Shown: one piece after another, positions 1 to 7,969 of the stretch | How positions within the stretch are numbered: the first letter of the stretch is position 1 | How the letters are laid out: each line of letters starts with the position of its first letter | Assembly (NCBI GenBank): GCA_002296525.1 | Contig: DBIA01000017.1 | Span: 1-64,000, forward strand | Length of the DNA: 64,000 nucleotides | Direction of reading: 5' to 3' | From: Candidatus Neomicrothrix sp. UBA814 | GTDB lineage: Bacteria > Actinomycetota > Acidimicrobiia > Acidimicrobiales > Poriferisodalaceae | The notes under the pieces: model-generated | The model's input: only the letters and a program-made list of their open reading frames with translations | The model's database searches: none | What the model was told of the DNA's origin: nothing | Program-made: the position numbers and the translations under genes

Positions 1-858
1 GACTCAGACACCGGTGCTGAGGAGACTGGTAATGGTTCAGGAAATGACGACACCAACAACGCGGCTCCTCCAGTCGCAGAGGTAAACCCAGTCGTCATCC
101 TCCCTGAGCCAGACCCAGCACCTATATCCTTTCCCGGACCTTCACCTGCCCCCACCGAACCAGTAAGTCCTGGAACAGTTGCCGACCTCGACACCAGTGG
201 CGACACCTCAACCGTCGAAACTCCTGCTGTTGACGATGAAAGGCTTATCGAGGTCCCAGTGGTTGAAGAGCCAATAGTTGGGGAAAGTCTCGAAGTCGAG
301 GAGGGCAATGAGTCGCAGGACTTTGCCGGGCGCTCCTCCCTGCCTGAGGAATTTGAGACCGCAGCGAGTCCGGGCCCGCAATTCGTAGTCGAAGGTTCAC
401 ATCCTTCCTTCAGCGCTTCCGCGATACCGAATATTGAAAAGATCGTTGACGAAATCTTTGGTGAAACCGAAAGAGACCTGCCCCAAGTACCGCAATTGTC
501 CGCGTCGAACCCAAGAGAACCATTCTTTCCATCTTTAGGCGCCTCAATTCCTAAGGATCCCGAGGAAGTAGATGAAAGTGGCCTTCCCCTGAGGGCAGTC
601 GCAGCTGCGGCAGCAATCATGTTGCTGATGGGAAGCTCTGCCGGCGCAGCTGCAGCTAGCTCTGGGAGAGCAGTGCGCTGGGGGCTACCAGGGTTCGTCC
701 TAACTATCGTCTACCGACTTGCTGGCGCCTATCGGGAACGTAGGTGTCAAGAGTGCGGGTGTGCGCTTCGATACCGCGGAGGTGAGTGGGTGGAAAAAGA
801 TAGCCACATGACCCACGGCATCTATGACCATGTCCATTCGCCTTCCAAACCATTTTAA
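1..858 (+). CDS. 3' part of an acidic, proline-rich surface-type protein with a C-terminal membrane segment
   Basis: The frame is open from base 1, so the gene starts before the window; 285 codons are visible. Roughly the first 190 residues are low-complexity, rich in Pro, Glu, Asp, Thr and Val, like a stalk or wall-spanning linker. A hydrophobic Ala-rich segment (around 600-660) could be a membrane anchor. It is followed by a basic stretch and a short tail with a C-x2-C-x-C cysteine cluster near 745-765 and several His. I do not recognise the family. A surface-exposed N-part with a short cytoplasmic tail is inference. It is the only gene on this side of the bidirectional terminator at 901-932. 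Confidence 0.6.
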   Translation, partial: DSDTGAEETGNGSGNDDTNNAAPPVAEVNPVVILPEPDPAPISFPGPSPAPTEPVSPGTVADLDTSGDTSTVETPAVDDERLIEVPVVEEPIVGESLEVEEGNESQDFAGRSSLPEEFETAASPGPQFVVEGSHPSFSASAIPNIEKIVDEIFGETERDLPQVPQLSASNPREPFFPSLGASIPKDPEEVDESGLPLRAVAAAAAIMLLMGSSAGAAAASSGRAVRWGLPGFVLTIVYRLAGAYRERRCQECGCALRYRGGEWVEKDSHMTHGIYDHVHSPSKPF

Positions 859-900
859 ATATCACGCAATTAGTTTGAGCGCCTGCGCAAAAACATGAAA

Positions 901-932
901 GGTGGCCGGAGATCTTGAGAGCTCCGGCCACC
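901..932. terminator. Bidirectional intrinsic terminator between convergent genes
   Basis: An 11-bp perfect inverted repeat (GGTGGCCGGAG, then CTCCGGCCACC) with a 10-nt loop. It is followed by a T-run on the plus side (ATTTTT near 939-944), and on the minus side by a T-run derived from the A-run near 888-894. It sits between the stop codons of the genes ending at 858 (+) and 946 (-). Confidence 0.8.
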
Positions 933-945
933 TTCCAGATTTTTG

Positions 946-1299
946 CTAGTAAATGACCGAGATTTGGGCGATAGCGATCAATATGAGAACTGCCGCGTTG
1001 AGTATGCGGTACATAGCAAAGGGCGCTTTCTGAAAACCTTCCCCTACCTTCGTTGACGCAATTTCGCTAGGCATGGAATCTTTAAGACCCATAGCGCTTT
1101 GCATCCCAAAGTCAAAGGTCAACAGTCCGTAAAGCCCGGTACCAATAACACCCATTGTGAGTGGGAATTGAAAGTCGCTGCTGTTACCGAAGACGATGAT
1201 TGCTAGCAAAGCGGTGCTAGCGAGCATGTAAGTAAAGCCGTTCATTCTGATCGTCGCGGCATTTGATTCGCTCATACCGACGAATGTTTCTGCATTCAT
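946..1299 (-). CDS. Small three-helix membrane protein (paralogue of 8021-8389)
   Basis: 117 aa with about three hydrophobic segments (near residues 24-38, 45-63 and 99-115). The C-terminal half matches the protein at 8021-8389: both have E-I-A-(S/G)-x-x-(V/M)-G, then KAPFA, an aromatic and Arg, then NA and an ILI/VIM-rich helix ending in QIS. I do not recognise a named family. The ATG start has AAGGA about 8 nt upstream. An inverted repeat lies upstream (1346-1364) and a strong terminator just downstream. Two copies in one window suggest a small family with some stress or membrane role, which is inference only. Confidence 0.7.
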   Translation of the reverse strand: MNAETFVGMSESNAATIRMNGFTYMLASTALLAIIVFGNSSDFQFPLTMGVIGTGLYGLLTFDFGMQSAMGLKDSMPSEIASTKVGEGFQKAPFAMYRILNAAVLILIAIAQISVIY

Positions 1300-1345
1300 T
1301 TTGATGGTCCTTTCCGGAGACTCTTTCTAAGGCATCGCCTGGATA

Positions 1346-1364
1346 GGTCATTACGTAAATGACC
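1346..1364. promoter_or_regulatory. Inverted repeat, possible operator
   Basis: GGTCATT-ACGTA-AATGACC, 7-bp arms with a 5-nt spacer, lies 47 nt upstream of the minus-strand start at 1299. The position and symmetry fit a regulator binding site. No regulator can be named. Confidence 0.4.
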
Positions 1365-1380
1365 GATGATCTTTGCTTCC

Positions 1381-1563
1381 TTACGCGTCCGCTGAGGCGA
1401 GATGGTTGGGAGCGCCTTCTGACTCGGCTACTGGTGATTCCTTTTGGCACCGCAGCCCTTTAGATGGATGATTTATCAAAGCATGTTCCGAGTATTTGCT
1501 GCTGCATAACTCCCATAGACCGAATGCAGCGGAAACTGTTAGTGACAGGAAGAAGACGCTCAT
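1381..1563 (-). CDS. Possible small protein with N-terminal hydrophobic helix (weak)
   Basis: A 60-codon frame whose first 20 or so residues (MSVFFLSLTVSAAFGLWEL) look like a signal anchor; the rest is polar. No clear Shine-Dalgarno sequence. It lies upstream of, and in the same direction as, the small membrane protein at 946-1299, but the operator-like repeat at 1346-1364 separates them. It may equally be chance. Confidence 0.2.
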   Translation of the reverse strand: MSVFFLSLTVSAAFGLWELCSSKYSEHALINHPSKGLRCQKESPVAESEGAPNHLASADA

Positions 1564-1814
1564 ATCTCAATCGTCCACTGATCAGTCGTTTCTGCGAGTG
1601 TTTGGCGACACACGAGAATCCAGAAGCGACCTAGGTCGCGATTGGGTCGAGATAGCTGCTCGTCGGTCACAGAAGTTAAAGCTTGAGGTTGTCTAGAGGC
1701 CATACCTCACGTTCGCAGAGGGGTGAGACAACGAGCCCAGAATTCAACCATATTTATCTAAACGATTTTTGATTTCTCAGACGCAGCGATGATCGAGCCC
1801 GTAGGCTTTTCCTG

Positions 1815-3314
1815 GTGCGTCGTCAGATTCCCGTAGTGCTCTCAAAGGTGTCTGACATCCCCCTCGCTGAAGAGTCGCCAACTGTTTCCGATACGCGTGC
1901 GCAGTCTTCGATTCGAGCGCCCCTTGAGCCTGTATCGCCGAGAGCGTGGCGTGCGCTATCGGTGGCGTCGCTCGCCACTGTCCTTGTTGGCTTCAATAGC
2001 ACCGCCACTAACATCGCGCTTGACGACATTCAGGCCGGATTTATTGGAGCGACCGCGGCCGATATTGGTTGGGGTGTAGCAGGGTTCTTTATTGGCACAG
2101 CAGCGTTCTTGCCGTTAGCGGGACGGCTAGCGGATCGCATAGGCCGCAAACGCATATTTCAATTGGGGTTGCTGGCCTTTGCGTTGTCGGCGATCTTTTC
2201 GGCTACGGCGGGGACAGTCATTACTCTCAACCTCAGCCGCGTGCTGCAAGCTTTCGCCGGTGCAGCGATTCTCCCTGCATCACTTGCACTGGTGCTCCCG
2301 CTGTTCCCTGAGTCCAGACGCACAACAGCGGTTGGGCTATGGTCCGCGGCTGGTCCCCTTGGCGCAGGTGTAGCACCCGGTGTGGCGGCACTTATTTTGG
2401 CGAATGCTGGTTGGCGAATTGTCTATTTGGTCAGCGCTCCAGTCGCTCTGTTGATGTTCTGGGCAGGTCAAAGACTATTGAAAGAACTACCAACGCCGCC
2501 TGATCAACAAAAGCTTGATCTGGTTGGAGCAGCAGCGGGGACGTTGGCTATCGGGGCAGCTGTAACGGCCATCATGCAAGGCCGCATATGGGGGTACACG
2601 TCAGCACTTACAGCTTTGGTCGCTGCAGTAGGCGTGCTTTCGTTTGTCGTGTTCATATCTAACTCTTTCCGGCACCCGGAGCCGTTGTTGAACCTGCATC
2701 TCCTGAGACGACGTGGAGTGATGGTCGCCAACCTTGTCAACTTCCTTGTAGGCATCACATCGCAATCAATATGGATTGTTTGGCCGCTCTTCATGAAAAA
2801 CGTGTGGAACTTCTCGACGTTGGAAGTAGGCATGGGGGTTACTTTGGGCCCTATCGCTGCGGGGTTCTCCACGCTGACATTCAGTCGATTAGCCGACCGA
2901 ATTGGCTCAGTTGGCTTGTGTCGTCTCGGAACCGCTTTGCAGGTCGTCGCAGTTGCCTGGCACTTCACTCAGCTTGACGCTGAAGTGAACTTCTGGTCCG
3001 CGTTCGCTCCCGGGATCATGCTCTACGGTTTTGGATGGGGAATGAGTATTCCGCTGCTCAACGGAGTGGCTCTTGAGTGGGTCGAGGAAAAGTATTACGG
3101 CGAAACGAATGGGCTTTTCAGCACCTTGCGATATGCAGCTGCGGCAATCGGTACGGCTGCAGTGTTCGCGCTCTTAACTGTGACCTCGGGAGTTGAAGCG
3201 CTGCCGTATTACGACCAAATTCTTGGTTTCTTCCTTGTGGCTTCAACTTCTGGTGCGTTGGCCATGTGGATCAAAATTGGGAAAGCACCTGGACGAGAAC
3301 GTCTAGCGAATTAG
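1815..3314 (+). CDS. MFS drug/proton antiporter, DHA2 (14-helix, EmrB/QacA) type
   Basis: 499 aa, the usual size for 14-TM DHA2 exporters. After about 45 polar residues the helices begin. The MFS loop 2-3 motif G-R-L-A-D-R-I-G-R-K-R is present near residue 100, and a helix 5 antiporter-like motif (AAGPLGAGVAPGVA) near 180. The start is uncertain: GTG at 1815 has no good ribosome site, and GTG at 1848 has AAAGG too close. A DsbB-like gene follows after 26 bp and a cupin overlaps that, so the three are probably co-transcribed. The substrate is unknown. Confidence 0.85.
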   Translation: MRRQIPVVLSKVSDIPLAEESPTVSDTRAQSSIRAPLEPVSPRAWRALSVASLATVLVGFNSTATNIALDDIQAGFIGATAADIGWGVAGFFIGTAAFLPLAGRLADRIGRKRIFQLGLLAFALSAIFSATAGTVITLNLSRVLQAFAGAAILPASLALVLPLFPESRRTTAVGLWSAAGPLGAGVAPGVAALILANAGWRIVYLVSAPVALLMFWAGQRLLKELPTPPDQQKLDLVGAAAGTLAIGAAVTAIMQGRIWGYTSALTALVAAVGVLSFVVFISNSFRHPEPLLNLHLLRRRGVMVANLVNFLVGITSQSIWIVWPLFMKNVWNFSTLEVGMGVTLGPIAAGFSTLTFSRLADRIGSVGLCRLGTALQVVAVAWHFTQLDAEVNFWSAFAPGIMLYGFGWGMSIPLLNGVALEWVEEKYYGETNGLFSTLRYAAAAIGTAAVFALLTVTSGVEALPYYDQILGFFLVASTSGALAMWIKIGKAPGRERLAN

Positions 3315-3340
3315 CGTTTAGATTCGCAATCTGAGCCTAA

Positions 3341-3898
3341 TTGGCGCACATTGGAGGAGTGGCTGTAGCGACTGTTCTGTCGATTTTTGGTTGGTTAACG
3401 TTGTTTCTCAACGCGGTAACCGTTGCGCTAATTGCAATGCTTGTTCGGCGCACCCGCCCTCAATTCAAACTATTTGTGCTGTTCGTGTCGCGGGTTCGGC
3501 AAGTCGCTGCGGTGGTCACAGTTGCCGCCAGTCTCGGGTCGTTGTATTTGTCAGAGATAGGTAATTTGACGCCCTGTAGATGGTGTTGGATTCAAAGAAC
3601 AGCTATGTACCCATTGGCTTTGATTCTGGTGATCGCCTTGTGTTTTAGGGACGGTCACGTGCGACGCTACGCGCTACCCATCGCAATGCTTGGAATGAGT
3701 GCCTCAGTTTGGCATTACCTACTGCAGCGGATTCCGTCTCTCTCTGACGCGGATGCATGCAGTTTGTTGACGCCATGTTCAGTTACGTACCTCGACAAGT
3801 TCGGGTTCATTTCGATTCCGTGGATGGCTGGATCTGTGTTCTTGTTCACTGTGGTGTTGCTGGCAGGGTTCGGATCTAACGAGAACGGTGTTAGGTGA
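3341..3898 (+). CDS. DsbB/BdbC-like membrane disulfide oxidoreductase
   Basis: About 185 aa with four or more hydrophobic helices. A CRWC motif (C79, C82) lies after a short helix and a second Cys pair (C140, C146) in a later loop, the two redox pairs expected of DsbB-family proteins, which reoxidise an extracytoplasmic thioredoxin-like partner using quinone. The start is unsure: TTG at 3341 gives the longest frame, while GGAGG at 3353-3357 lies inside it. The stop overlaps the GTG of the next gene (GTGA at 3895), so the two are translationally coupled. No DsbA-like partner is visible here. Confidence 0.7.
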   Translation: MAHIGGVAVATVLSIFGWLTLFLNAVTVALIAMLVRRTRPQFKLFVLFVSRVRQVAAVVTVAASLGSLYLSEIGNLTPCRWCWIQRTAMYPLALILVIALCFRDGHVRRYALPIAMLGMSASVWHYLLQRIPSLSDADACSLLTPCSVTYLDKFGFISIPWMAGSVFLFTVVLLAGFGSNENGVR

Positions 3899-4452
3899 CC
3901 ATCCATGAGACGCTTCGCATATGGCTTATCGAAGCCGCTGATGAAACCATTGAACGCGCTGCCCGCGATGAAATCGAACAGGGAGCGCGAGAGTTTCGTG
4001 ATGCGATCGAAATAGCTGCGGCGGTTCCCTACCAAAGCCAAGTTCTTCCAGTGCTTCGCAACCTAGACAAAGTTGATGGATCGGCCCGAGCAGAACAATT
4101 TGTTGAATTTGCGCCCGACCTGCGATGGGTGCAATCACATCGCTGGGATGACGGAGGAGAGCAACGAGCCTTATGTGTTTTATCTGAGGCGTTCGAGTTA
4201 CCGGGGCTAGAGGTCGGCATCATGTATGTCGATCAAGGGTGCGCCTACCCCCTCCACAACCATCCACCTCAAGAGCTCTACCTCGTCGTCTCGGGTTGTG
4301 CTCGTTGGCGATACGGCGGATCTGAACATTTGGTCGAAATGCCGCCCAACTCGACGCTGTACAACAACCCTTTGGATTTACACACAGTCGAAGCTGGCGA
4401 CACCCCTCTGGTTGCCTTGTATGTTCTTTGGGGTGACGAGGTTCGAACATAA
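3895..4452 (+). CDS. Cupin protein resembling DMSP lyases (DddL/DddQ/DddK/DddW type)
   Basis: 185 aa. The C-terminal half is a cupin barrel. The metal-site motif reads H-N-H-P-P-Q-E-L-Y with H121, H123, E127 and Y129, and H163 supplies the later histidine. The strand PLVALYVLWGD after the barrel resembles the end of DddL/DddQ proteins. Known members cleave dimethylsulfoniopropionate to dimethyl sulfide and acrylate at an Fe/Mn/Zn site, using the conserved Tyr as base. The roughly 85-residue helical N-part also fits DddQ/DddL length. Substrate is inferred from motif and layout only; another small-molecule cupin enzyme is possible. Coupled by a 4-bp overlap to the DsbB-like gene. Confidence 0.6.
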   Translation: MTIHETLRIWLIEAADETIERAARDEIEQGAREFRDAIEIAAAVPYQSQVLPVLRNLDKVDGSARAEQFVEFAPDLRWVQSHRWDDGGEQRALCVLSEAFELPGLEVGIMYVDQGCAYPLHNHPPQELYLVVSGCARWRYGGSEHLVEMPPNSTLYNNPLDLHTVEAGDTPLVALYVLWGDEVRT

Positions 4453-4475
4453 ATGACGAACATGTGGTAGCTGCG

Positions 4476-4548
4476 CGCCCCCGGCAGGATTCGAACCTGC
4501 GACGCACGGTTTAGGAAACCGACGCTCTATCCCCTGAGCTACGGGGGC
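4476..4548 (-). tRNA. tRNA-Arg (anticodon CCT)
   Basis: Read on the minus strand: a 7-bp acceptor (GCCCCCG with CGGGGGC), D arm GCTC...GAGC, an anticodon loop TTCCTAA giving CCT, a 5-nt variable region, and T arm GCAGG-TTCGAAT-CCTGC. The discriminator is G and CCA is not encoded. The 27-43 pair is a T-T mismatch. It reads the rare Arg codon AGG. Confidence 0.95.
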
Positions 4549-4747
4549 CGATAGATCACTGCCTGAGATCTAGTGCCTCAAGGAAGTATTGCTGATCCCG
4601 AAGGCTACCGACGCCAGTTGGTTATTTCGGTTTCAACTAACGGCTTGGGTGACAGAGTTTGAGATCTTGGCGCTTAGGATCTATTTTGCGGACTCAATTC
4701 GACGAGAAAAGAGCCCAATGTCTTCTGACTCCTTAGGGGAGACCATG

Positions 4748-5062
4748 ATGCTGCCTATCGAAGGGGCGGCGGCGCTACGCCAGATCTTGGGAATTTTGTC
4801 AGACCACGAGGTTCAAGATGTTGACGGGCGCCTTGACGCTCTAGATAGACGTTTGGTTATCGCTTGGAGTAGCGAAGAATGGGCTTCGATGTCGGGGGCC
4901 GAGCGAGGTATTCCGATGTCCCGGGCAGACGCTGAGTTGCTAGTTCGCGGACTTCGGTTCACTGAGATGATGAGCACTCATCTCCCGTTTTTTGACCAAG
5001 TGTGTGCTGTCAGTGACTGGATAGTGGCCGAATTGGAGGAGATCTTCCCTGAGCTGAGCTAA
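4748..5062 (+). CDS. Small hypothetical protein
   Basis: About 104 aa from ATG 4748, which has AGGGGA at good spacing. ATG 4745, ATG 4718 or a TTG at 4589 would give longer forms. It is acidic, mostly helical, without membrane segments or recognised motifs; the C-terminal third has a run of acidic residues. It lies alone between the tRNA and the convergent DUF2236 gene. I do not recognise it. Coding potential is moderate: sensible composition and a clear ribosome site. Confidence 0.5.
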   Translation: MLPIEGAAALRQILGILSDHEVQDVDGRLDALDRRLVIAWSSEEWASMSGAERGIPMSRADAELLVRGLRFTEMMSTHLPFFDQVCAVSDWIVAELEEIFPELS

Positions 5063-5104
5063 ACCCTGTTGAGGGTGCCGTTTGGTGTTTGTCGTACCTT
5101 CGGG

Positions 5105-5992
5105 TTAAGGCTTGTCTTCGAACGATCGAAACTTGGAGTGGTCGTAAGTGGCACCGCACCGGTCGAGAGCTGCTTTCCACGCGGGGCTGTACTTCATTGC
5201 CCAACGCAGTGATCCGATGAGACGTTGTCCAGCGAAAATAGCTGCCCTTGATTGCGTTGTGTTTGTCAGGTGGTTCAAGCTCTGTGGCAAAGTTGCGGCT
5301 GCGGCCGATCTTAGGATTTTGTAACCCAAGAGTTGGCCTGTGTTTAAGGGTGGGTTGCGTAAGAAATCCCATGCTTGTTGGAGAGCTTGTGACTCTGCGA
5401 GGGCAGGGTGATCAACGATCCAAGAACGTAGGTCTGCTGCGGTTTGGGGGAGTTCCACAACACCTAAAAGGGCTCCGATTTTGGATTGCTCTTGGACAAA
5501 TTGATCTGCTTCGCTTTGTTCAAGGGGGCGGCAGAAGGTTTGATGCGCCTCGAGGAACGAATCGGTGAGGGTATTTTGCACCCAGGCAGCTAGTGGTGGC
5601 TGGTTAGCTGAGTAGGAGACCCCGCGCTCTGAGACACCGGTCACGGGTTGGTGTGCTTTGCGCACCATTTGTACCGCTGAGCGAACTTCGGGCATCGAAC
5701 CGTAGTTGGCGGTGGTAACGAAAAGTGATGTTCTGTTGAGACGACCTAAGGGATCTGACTTGTACGCGGAGTGATCTGCGACGCCCGCAGCAACTTCGGG
5801 ATGTAAGGCCTGTAGGAGAAGTGCTCGTACTCCTCCTGCAAAACTCGACACATCGCCCATTACTTTCCAACTGACACTGTCTGGACCAAATAGTCCGGGG
5901 TCATTTGGGTACAAGTGGGTGTCAGTCAGTGGTTGATCGCCTTCGGAGAACAACTTGACCACGCTGGCAGTGAGTCTTTCTTGCAGTGTCAT
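5105..5992 (-). CDS. DUF2236 (MpaB/latex-clearing-protein family) oxygenase-like protein
   Basis: 295 aa. Family landmarks are visible: W-K-V near residue 43, the helix L-L-L-Q-A-L-H-P near 60 followed by VADHS and P-L-G-R-L-N-R-T, then A-H-Q-P-V-T-G near 115 and an L-A-A-W-V-x-N-T-L-T-D-S helix. Members include the heme b rubber oxygenase Lcp and the fungal MpaB, which cleaves a double bond; most bacterial members have no known substrate. The gene begins inside the stop of the lipoprotein gene (ATGA overlap), so the two form an operon. It may respond to the palindrome at 6695-6708. Confidence 0.8.
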   Translation of the reverse strand: MTLQERLTASVVKLFSEGDQPLTDTHLYPNDPGLFGPDSVSWKVMGDVSSFAGGVRALLLQALHPEVAAGVADHSAYKSDPLGRLNRTSLFVTTANYGSMPEVRSAVQMVRKAHQPVTGVSERGVSYSANQPPLAAWVQNTLTDSFLEAHQTFCRPLEQSEADQFVQEQSKIGALLGVVELPQTAADLRSWIVDHPALAESQALQQAWDFLRNPPLNTGQLLGYKILRSAAAATLPQSLNHLTNTTQSRAAIFAGQRLIGSLRWAMKYSPAWKAALDRCGATYDHSKFRSFEDKP

Positions 5993-6540
5993 GACGATTC
6001 AATCTTGTCCGCGAGCCCATCGACTGCTGGTGAGGCGCCATCGATCCACCACCGGTTGTCTGATTGGACCAAGAAGTAGACAAGAGTGATGGCTGGCTCT
6101 TCGCCGAACCGAACCTCAACTGTTGCTGTTCCGTCGTTTATTCGACATCGTCCGAACGCTACGGACTGATTTTCTGCGAGAAACGGAAAACCTGATTCGA
6201 TGATTTCCCGAAATCCAGCGACGTCTACTGAGCTTTTAAAGGATTCGGATGCGTGTTCTCGTGCTTGTTCATATGCGCCGTCTCTTAACGAAGCGATTTG
6301 CGTCAGGATGCGTTCGTGAACTGCCGTTTTGTAGGGCTCGATGCACATAACTGTTTCGTTTGGATTTGTTGTGGGTGCCACGGCCTCAATTGGTGCAGTA
6401 GAGGTGGGGGCGGCGCTTTGTTGAGTTGGTGGGGAAGAGCAACATGTGAGTAAGCCGAGTATCACTATTGCTGTCCCCAGTCGTTTAGCAGTTGCTGACA
6501 ATCTTGGGTGTTTGAGTGTCGAGGTGGGATTGTGTGACAC
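5989..6540 (-). CDS. Lipoprotein with a DUF4864-like domain
   Basis: 183 aa. A basic N-terminus and hydrophobic helix end in L-L-T-C-C, a lipobox, near residue 34. A Pro/Ser/Thr-rich linker follows, then a small alpha/beta domain resembling DUF4864: helix with ILTQIASLRDGAYEQA, then the F-K-S-S and F-P-F-L segments. Probably anchored on the outer face of the membrane. Function unknown. First gene of a two-gene operon with the DUF2236 gene. Its long leader holds a hairpin (6613-6665) and the shared palindrome (6695-6708). Confidence 0.65.
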   Translation of the reverse strand: MSHNPTSTLKHPRLSATAKRLGTAIVILGLLTCCSSPPTQQSAAPTSTAPIEAVAPTTNPNETVMCIEPYKTAVHERILTQIASLRDGAYEQAREHASESFKSSVDVAGFREIIESGFPFLAENQSVAFGRCRINDGTATVEVRFGEEPAITLVYFLVQSDNRWWIDGASPAVDGLADKIESS

Positions 6541-6612
6541 GTTTTCTCCTGAGTATCACATGCTGTGTTATCAGTCAGATTGTTATCAAGCTAGACGGTT
6601 TAAAAAGGGGGG

Positions 6613-6665
6613 AAGCCTTCGGGACAGCTATAGAAGTTGACTGCCAGATGCCGACCCGAAGGCTT
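6613..6665 (-). promoter_or_regulatory. Leader hairpin, terminator-like, upstream of the lipoprotein gene
   Basis: Arms AAGCCTTCGGG (6613-6623) and CCCGAAGGCTT (6655-6665) pair over 11 bp with a 31-nt loop. On the minus strand the stem is followed by a C-run and TTTTT. It lies between the palindrome at 6695-6708 and the start at 6540. It could be an attenuator in the lipoprotein leader or the end of a short upstream transcript. Confidence 0.4.
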
Positions 6666-6694
6666 GAAAGAGGTGGGGGGACCTCTGAACGATA

Positions 6695-6708
6695 ATTTAG
6701 CACTAAAT
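6695..6708. promoter_or_regulatory. Palindromic operator candidate ATTTAG-CA-CTAAAT
   Basis: Perfect 6-bp arms with a 2-nt centre. The same word with a different centre recurs at 9905-9916, 20589-20602 and twice at 21976-22003. Here it lies between the divergent lipoprotein (start 6540) and zinc-ribbon membrane protein (start 6833) genes, so the regulated gene is uncertain. Confidence 0.6.
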
Positions 6709-6832
6709 AGCACAGAGATGCAACCCAGATGCTGAAAAACTTTAAATTTCTGACGAGTTGTGTAAACGGTCACGTCACTTGGGTGTCAACGGTTACCGTG
6801 ATTCGTGAGGTCGCATAACAGGAGACTTACCT

Positions 6833-7522
6833 GTGGGGTCCATCGCGAACATTTTGCGCAATAAATCCTTGGTTAAGCGGACCTTGAAGTGGATTGTGGT
6901 TGTTAACGCTGTCCTCGCTGCTGCAGGGATCGTTATTGGTGGAAGCACCGAATTTGTGGCGCGTATCCACGGGACGAGCTTCTTGTTGGTGGCTACAGCG
7001 GCCAGTTTGGTCGGCATCGAACTCGGTAAATTCAGAACCGAACTCAAGATGATTTGGCCCATTGGATTTGGCGCTTCGCTCCTTATGGGCCTAGCAGTTA
7101 TAGCCATGATTTGGGGAGTGTCACCCCCTGATGCTTTAGGTCGCCCGCTAGGAACAGTGGCTGTAGCGGCGGTGGCTGTTACCTATTGTGCGGTTGTATC
7201 CATAATCGCTGAACGAGCGATTTTGAGGACTATCTGTTGGATTGGCGCGCTTGTTTATAGTTGCTACGTCTGGGCACTGATCTGGTTTGAGTTCGACGTG
7301 CTACCGGGAAGAATCCTGGCGTTATTAGCTGTGTTGCAGTCGGCTTGTTCGCTGCTCGCGGTCATCGATTTCATCGCTGCGAGACGCGCAGCGCGAGACG
7401 GTGCTGGTGCTCCTTATCTATCTGTTGAATATTGCCCCTATTGCGGATCTGCTGATGTATCTGTCTCTTTGGGCGAAACGAAATGCACTACGTGTGGTGA
7501 AAGTTTCCGACTTCGGAGTTAG
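6833..7522 (+). CDS. Multi-helix membrane protein with C-terminal zinc ribbon
   Basis: 229 aa. The GTG start has AGGAG 8 nt upstream. About six hydrophobic helices occupy residues 18-185. The last 30 residues contain C-P-Y-C (near 205) and C-T-T-C (near 221), a zinc ribbon facing the cytoplasm if the N-terminus is inside. I do not recognise a named family. The layout, membrane domain plus ribbon, is common in uncharacterised bacterial proteins. It is divergent from the lipoprotein operon across the palindrome-bearing region. Confidence 0.65.
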   Translation: MGSIANILRNKSLVKRTLKWIVVVNAVLAAAGIVIGGSTEFVARIHGTSFLLVATAASLVGIELGKFRTELKMIWPIGFGASLLMGLAVIAMIWGVSPPDALGRPLGTVAVAAVAVTYCAVVSIIAERAILRTICWIGALVYSCYVWALIWFEFDVLPGRILALLAVLQSACSLLAVIDFIAARRAARDGAGAPYLSVEYCPYCGSADVSVSLGETKCTTCGESFRLRS

Positions 7523-7527
7523 CTGAT

Positions 7528-7923
7528 TTATGAGCCCGAGGAGATATCTAGGTCGGGTATGAGAGGCGCGGCCTGGTGGCCGACCATCTTCCAATTTCCC
7601 TCTACGCGTATGAATACGTTGACAGCAGCTACAGCCGAGAGCGACGATCCAAGAAGATTCTCTTCGACGAACACCCAAGCAGCATGGTCGTTGCCGTGGA
7701 ATCGAACGTTGGACGTCAAAAACTGGGGAAGTTCAGGGCCCGAGAAGATCTGTTCGAAAGAAACCCGAATTTGGTCCCATCCGAAAATTGTCGGCCAGCC
7801 AGGGTGCGTGCACCACACCTCGTCGGAGTTGACCCAAAGATCAGACATTCCTTGAATGTTCGCCGTTTCGAAATGGGCGTAAAAAGAATTGTTGACTGCT
7901 TCTAAATCAGACGTGCTGTCCAT
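7528..7923 (-). CDS. SnoaL-like / NTF2-fold protein
   Basis: 131 aa from ATG 7923, preceded by AAAGG about 5 nt upstream. A longer frame up to 7986 would begin inside the terminator stem of the next gene, so I reject it. The pattern of a helical start with N-N-S-F-Y, W-C-T-H-P-G-W near residue 40, a central W-D-Q-I-R helix, then alternating strands ending G-H-Q-A-A-P fits the SnoaL_3 / DUF4440 group of the NTF2-like superfamily. These are small ligand-binding or isomerase-type proteins. No substrate can be named. Confidence 0.75.
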   Translation of the reverse strand: MDSTSDLEAVNNSFYAHFETANIQGMSDLWVNSDEVWCTHPGWPTIFGWDQIRVSFEQIFSGPELPQFLTSNVRFHGNDHAAWVFVEENLLGSSLSAVAAVNVFIRVEGNWKMVGHQAAPLIPDLDISSGS

Positions 7924-7969
7924 AGTGCCTTTTGGGATGTAACCAAATAGCGAAAAAGTATTTTCAGGT

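Larger units (their letters stand above)
1300..1814. other. Intergenic region without a convincing gene
   Basis: About 515 bp between the divergent genes at 946-1299 (-) and 1815-3314 (+). It contains the inverted repeat at 1346-1364 and the doubtful 60-codon frame at 1381-1563. A second short frame on the plus strand (1496-1696) shows no family likeness or ribosome site. It presumably holds divergent promoters. Confidence 0.5.

Noticed and set aside
1496..1696. 66-codon plus-strand frame
   Set aside because: No ribosome site or motif; it overlaps the equally weak minus-strand frame at 1381-1563.
5063..5076. Short hairpin ACCCT-GTTG-AGGGT as a terminator
   Set aside because: Only 5 bp and no T-run directly after; too weak to call.
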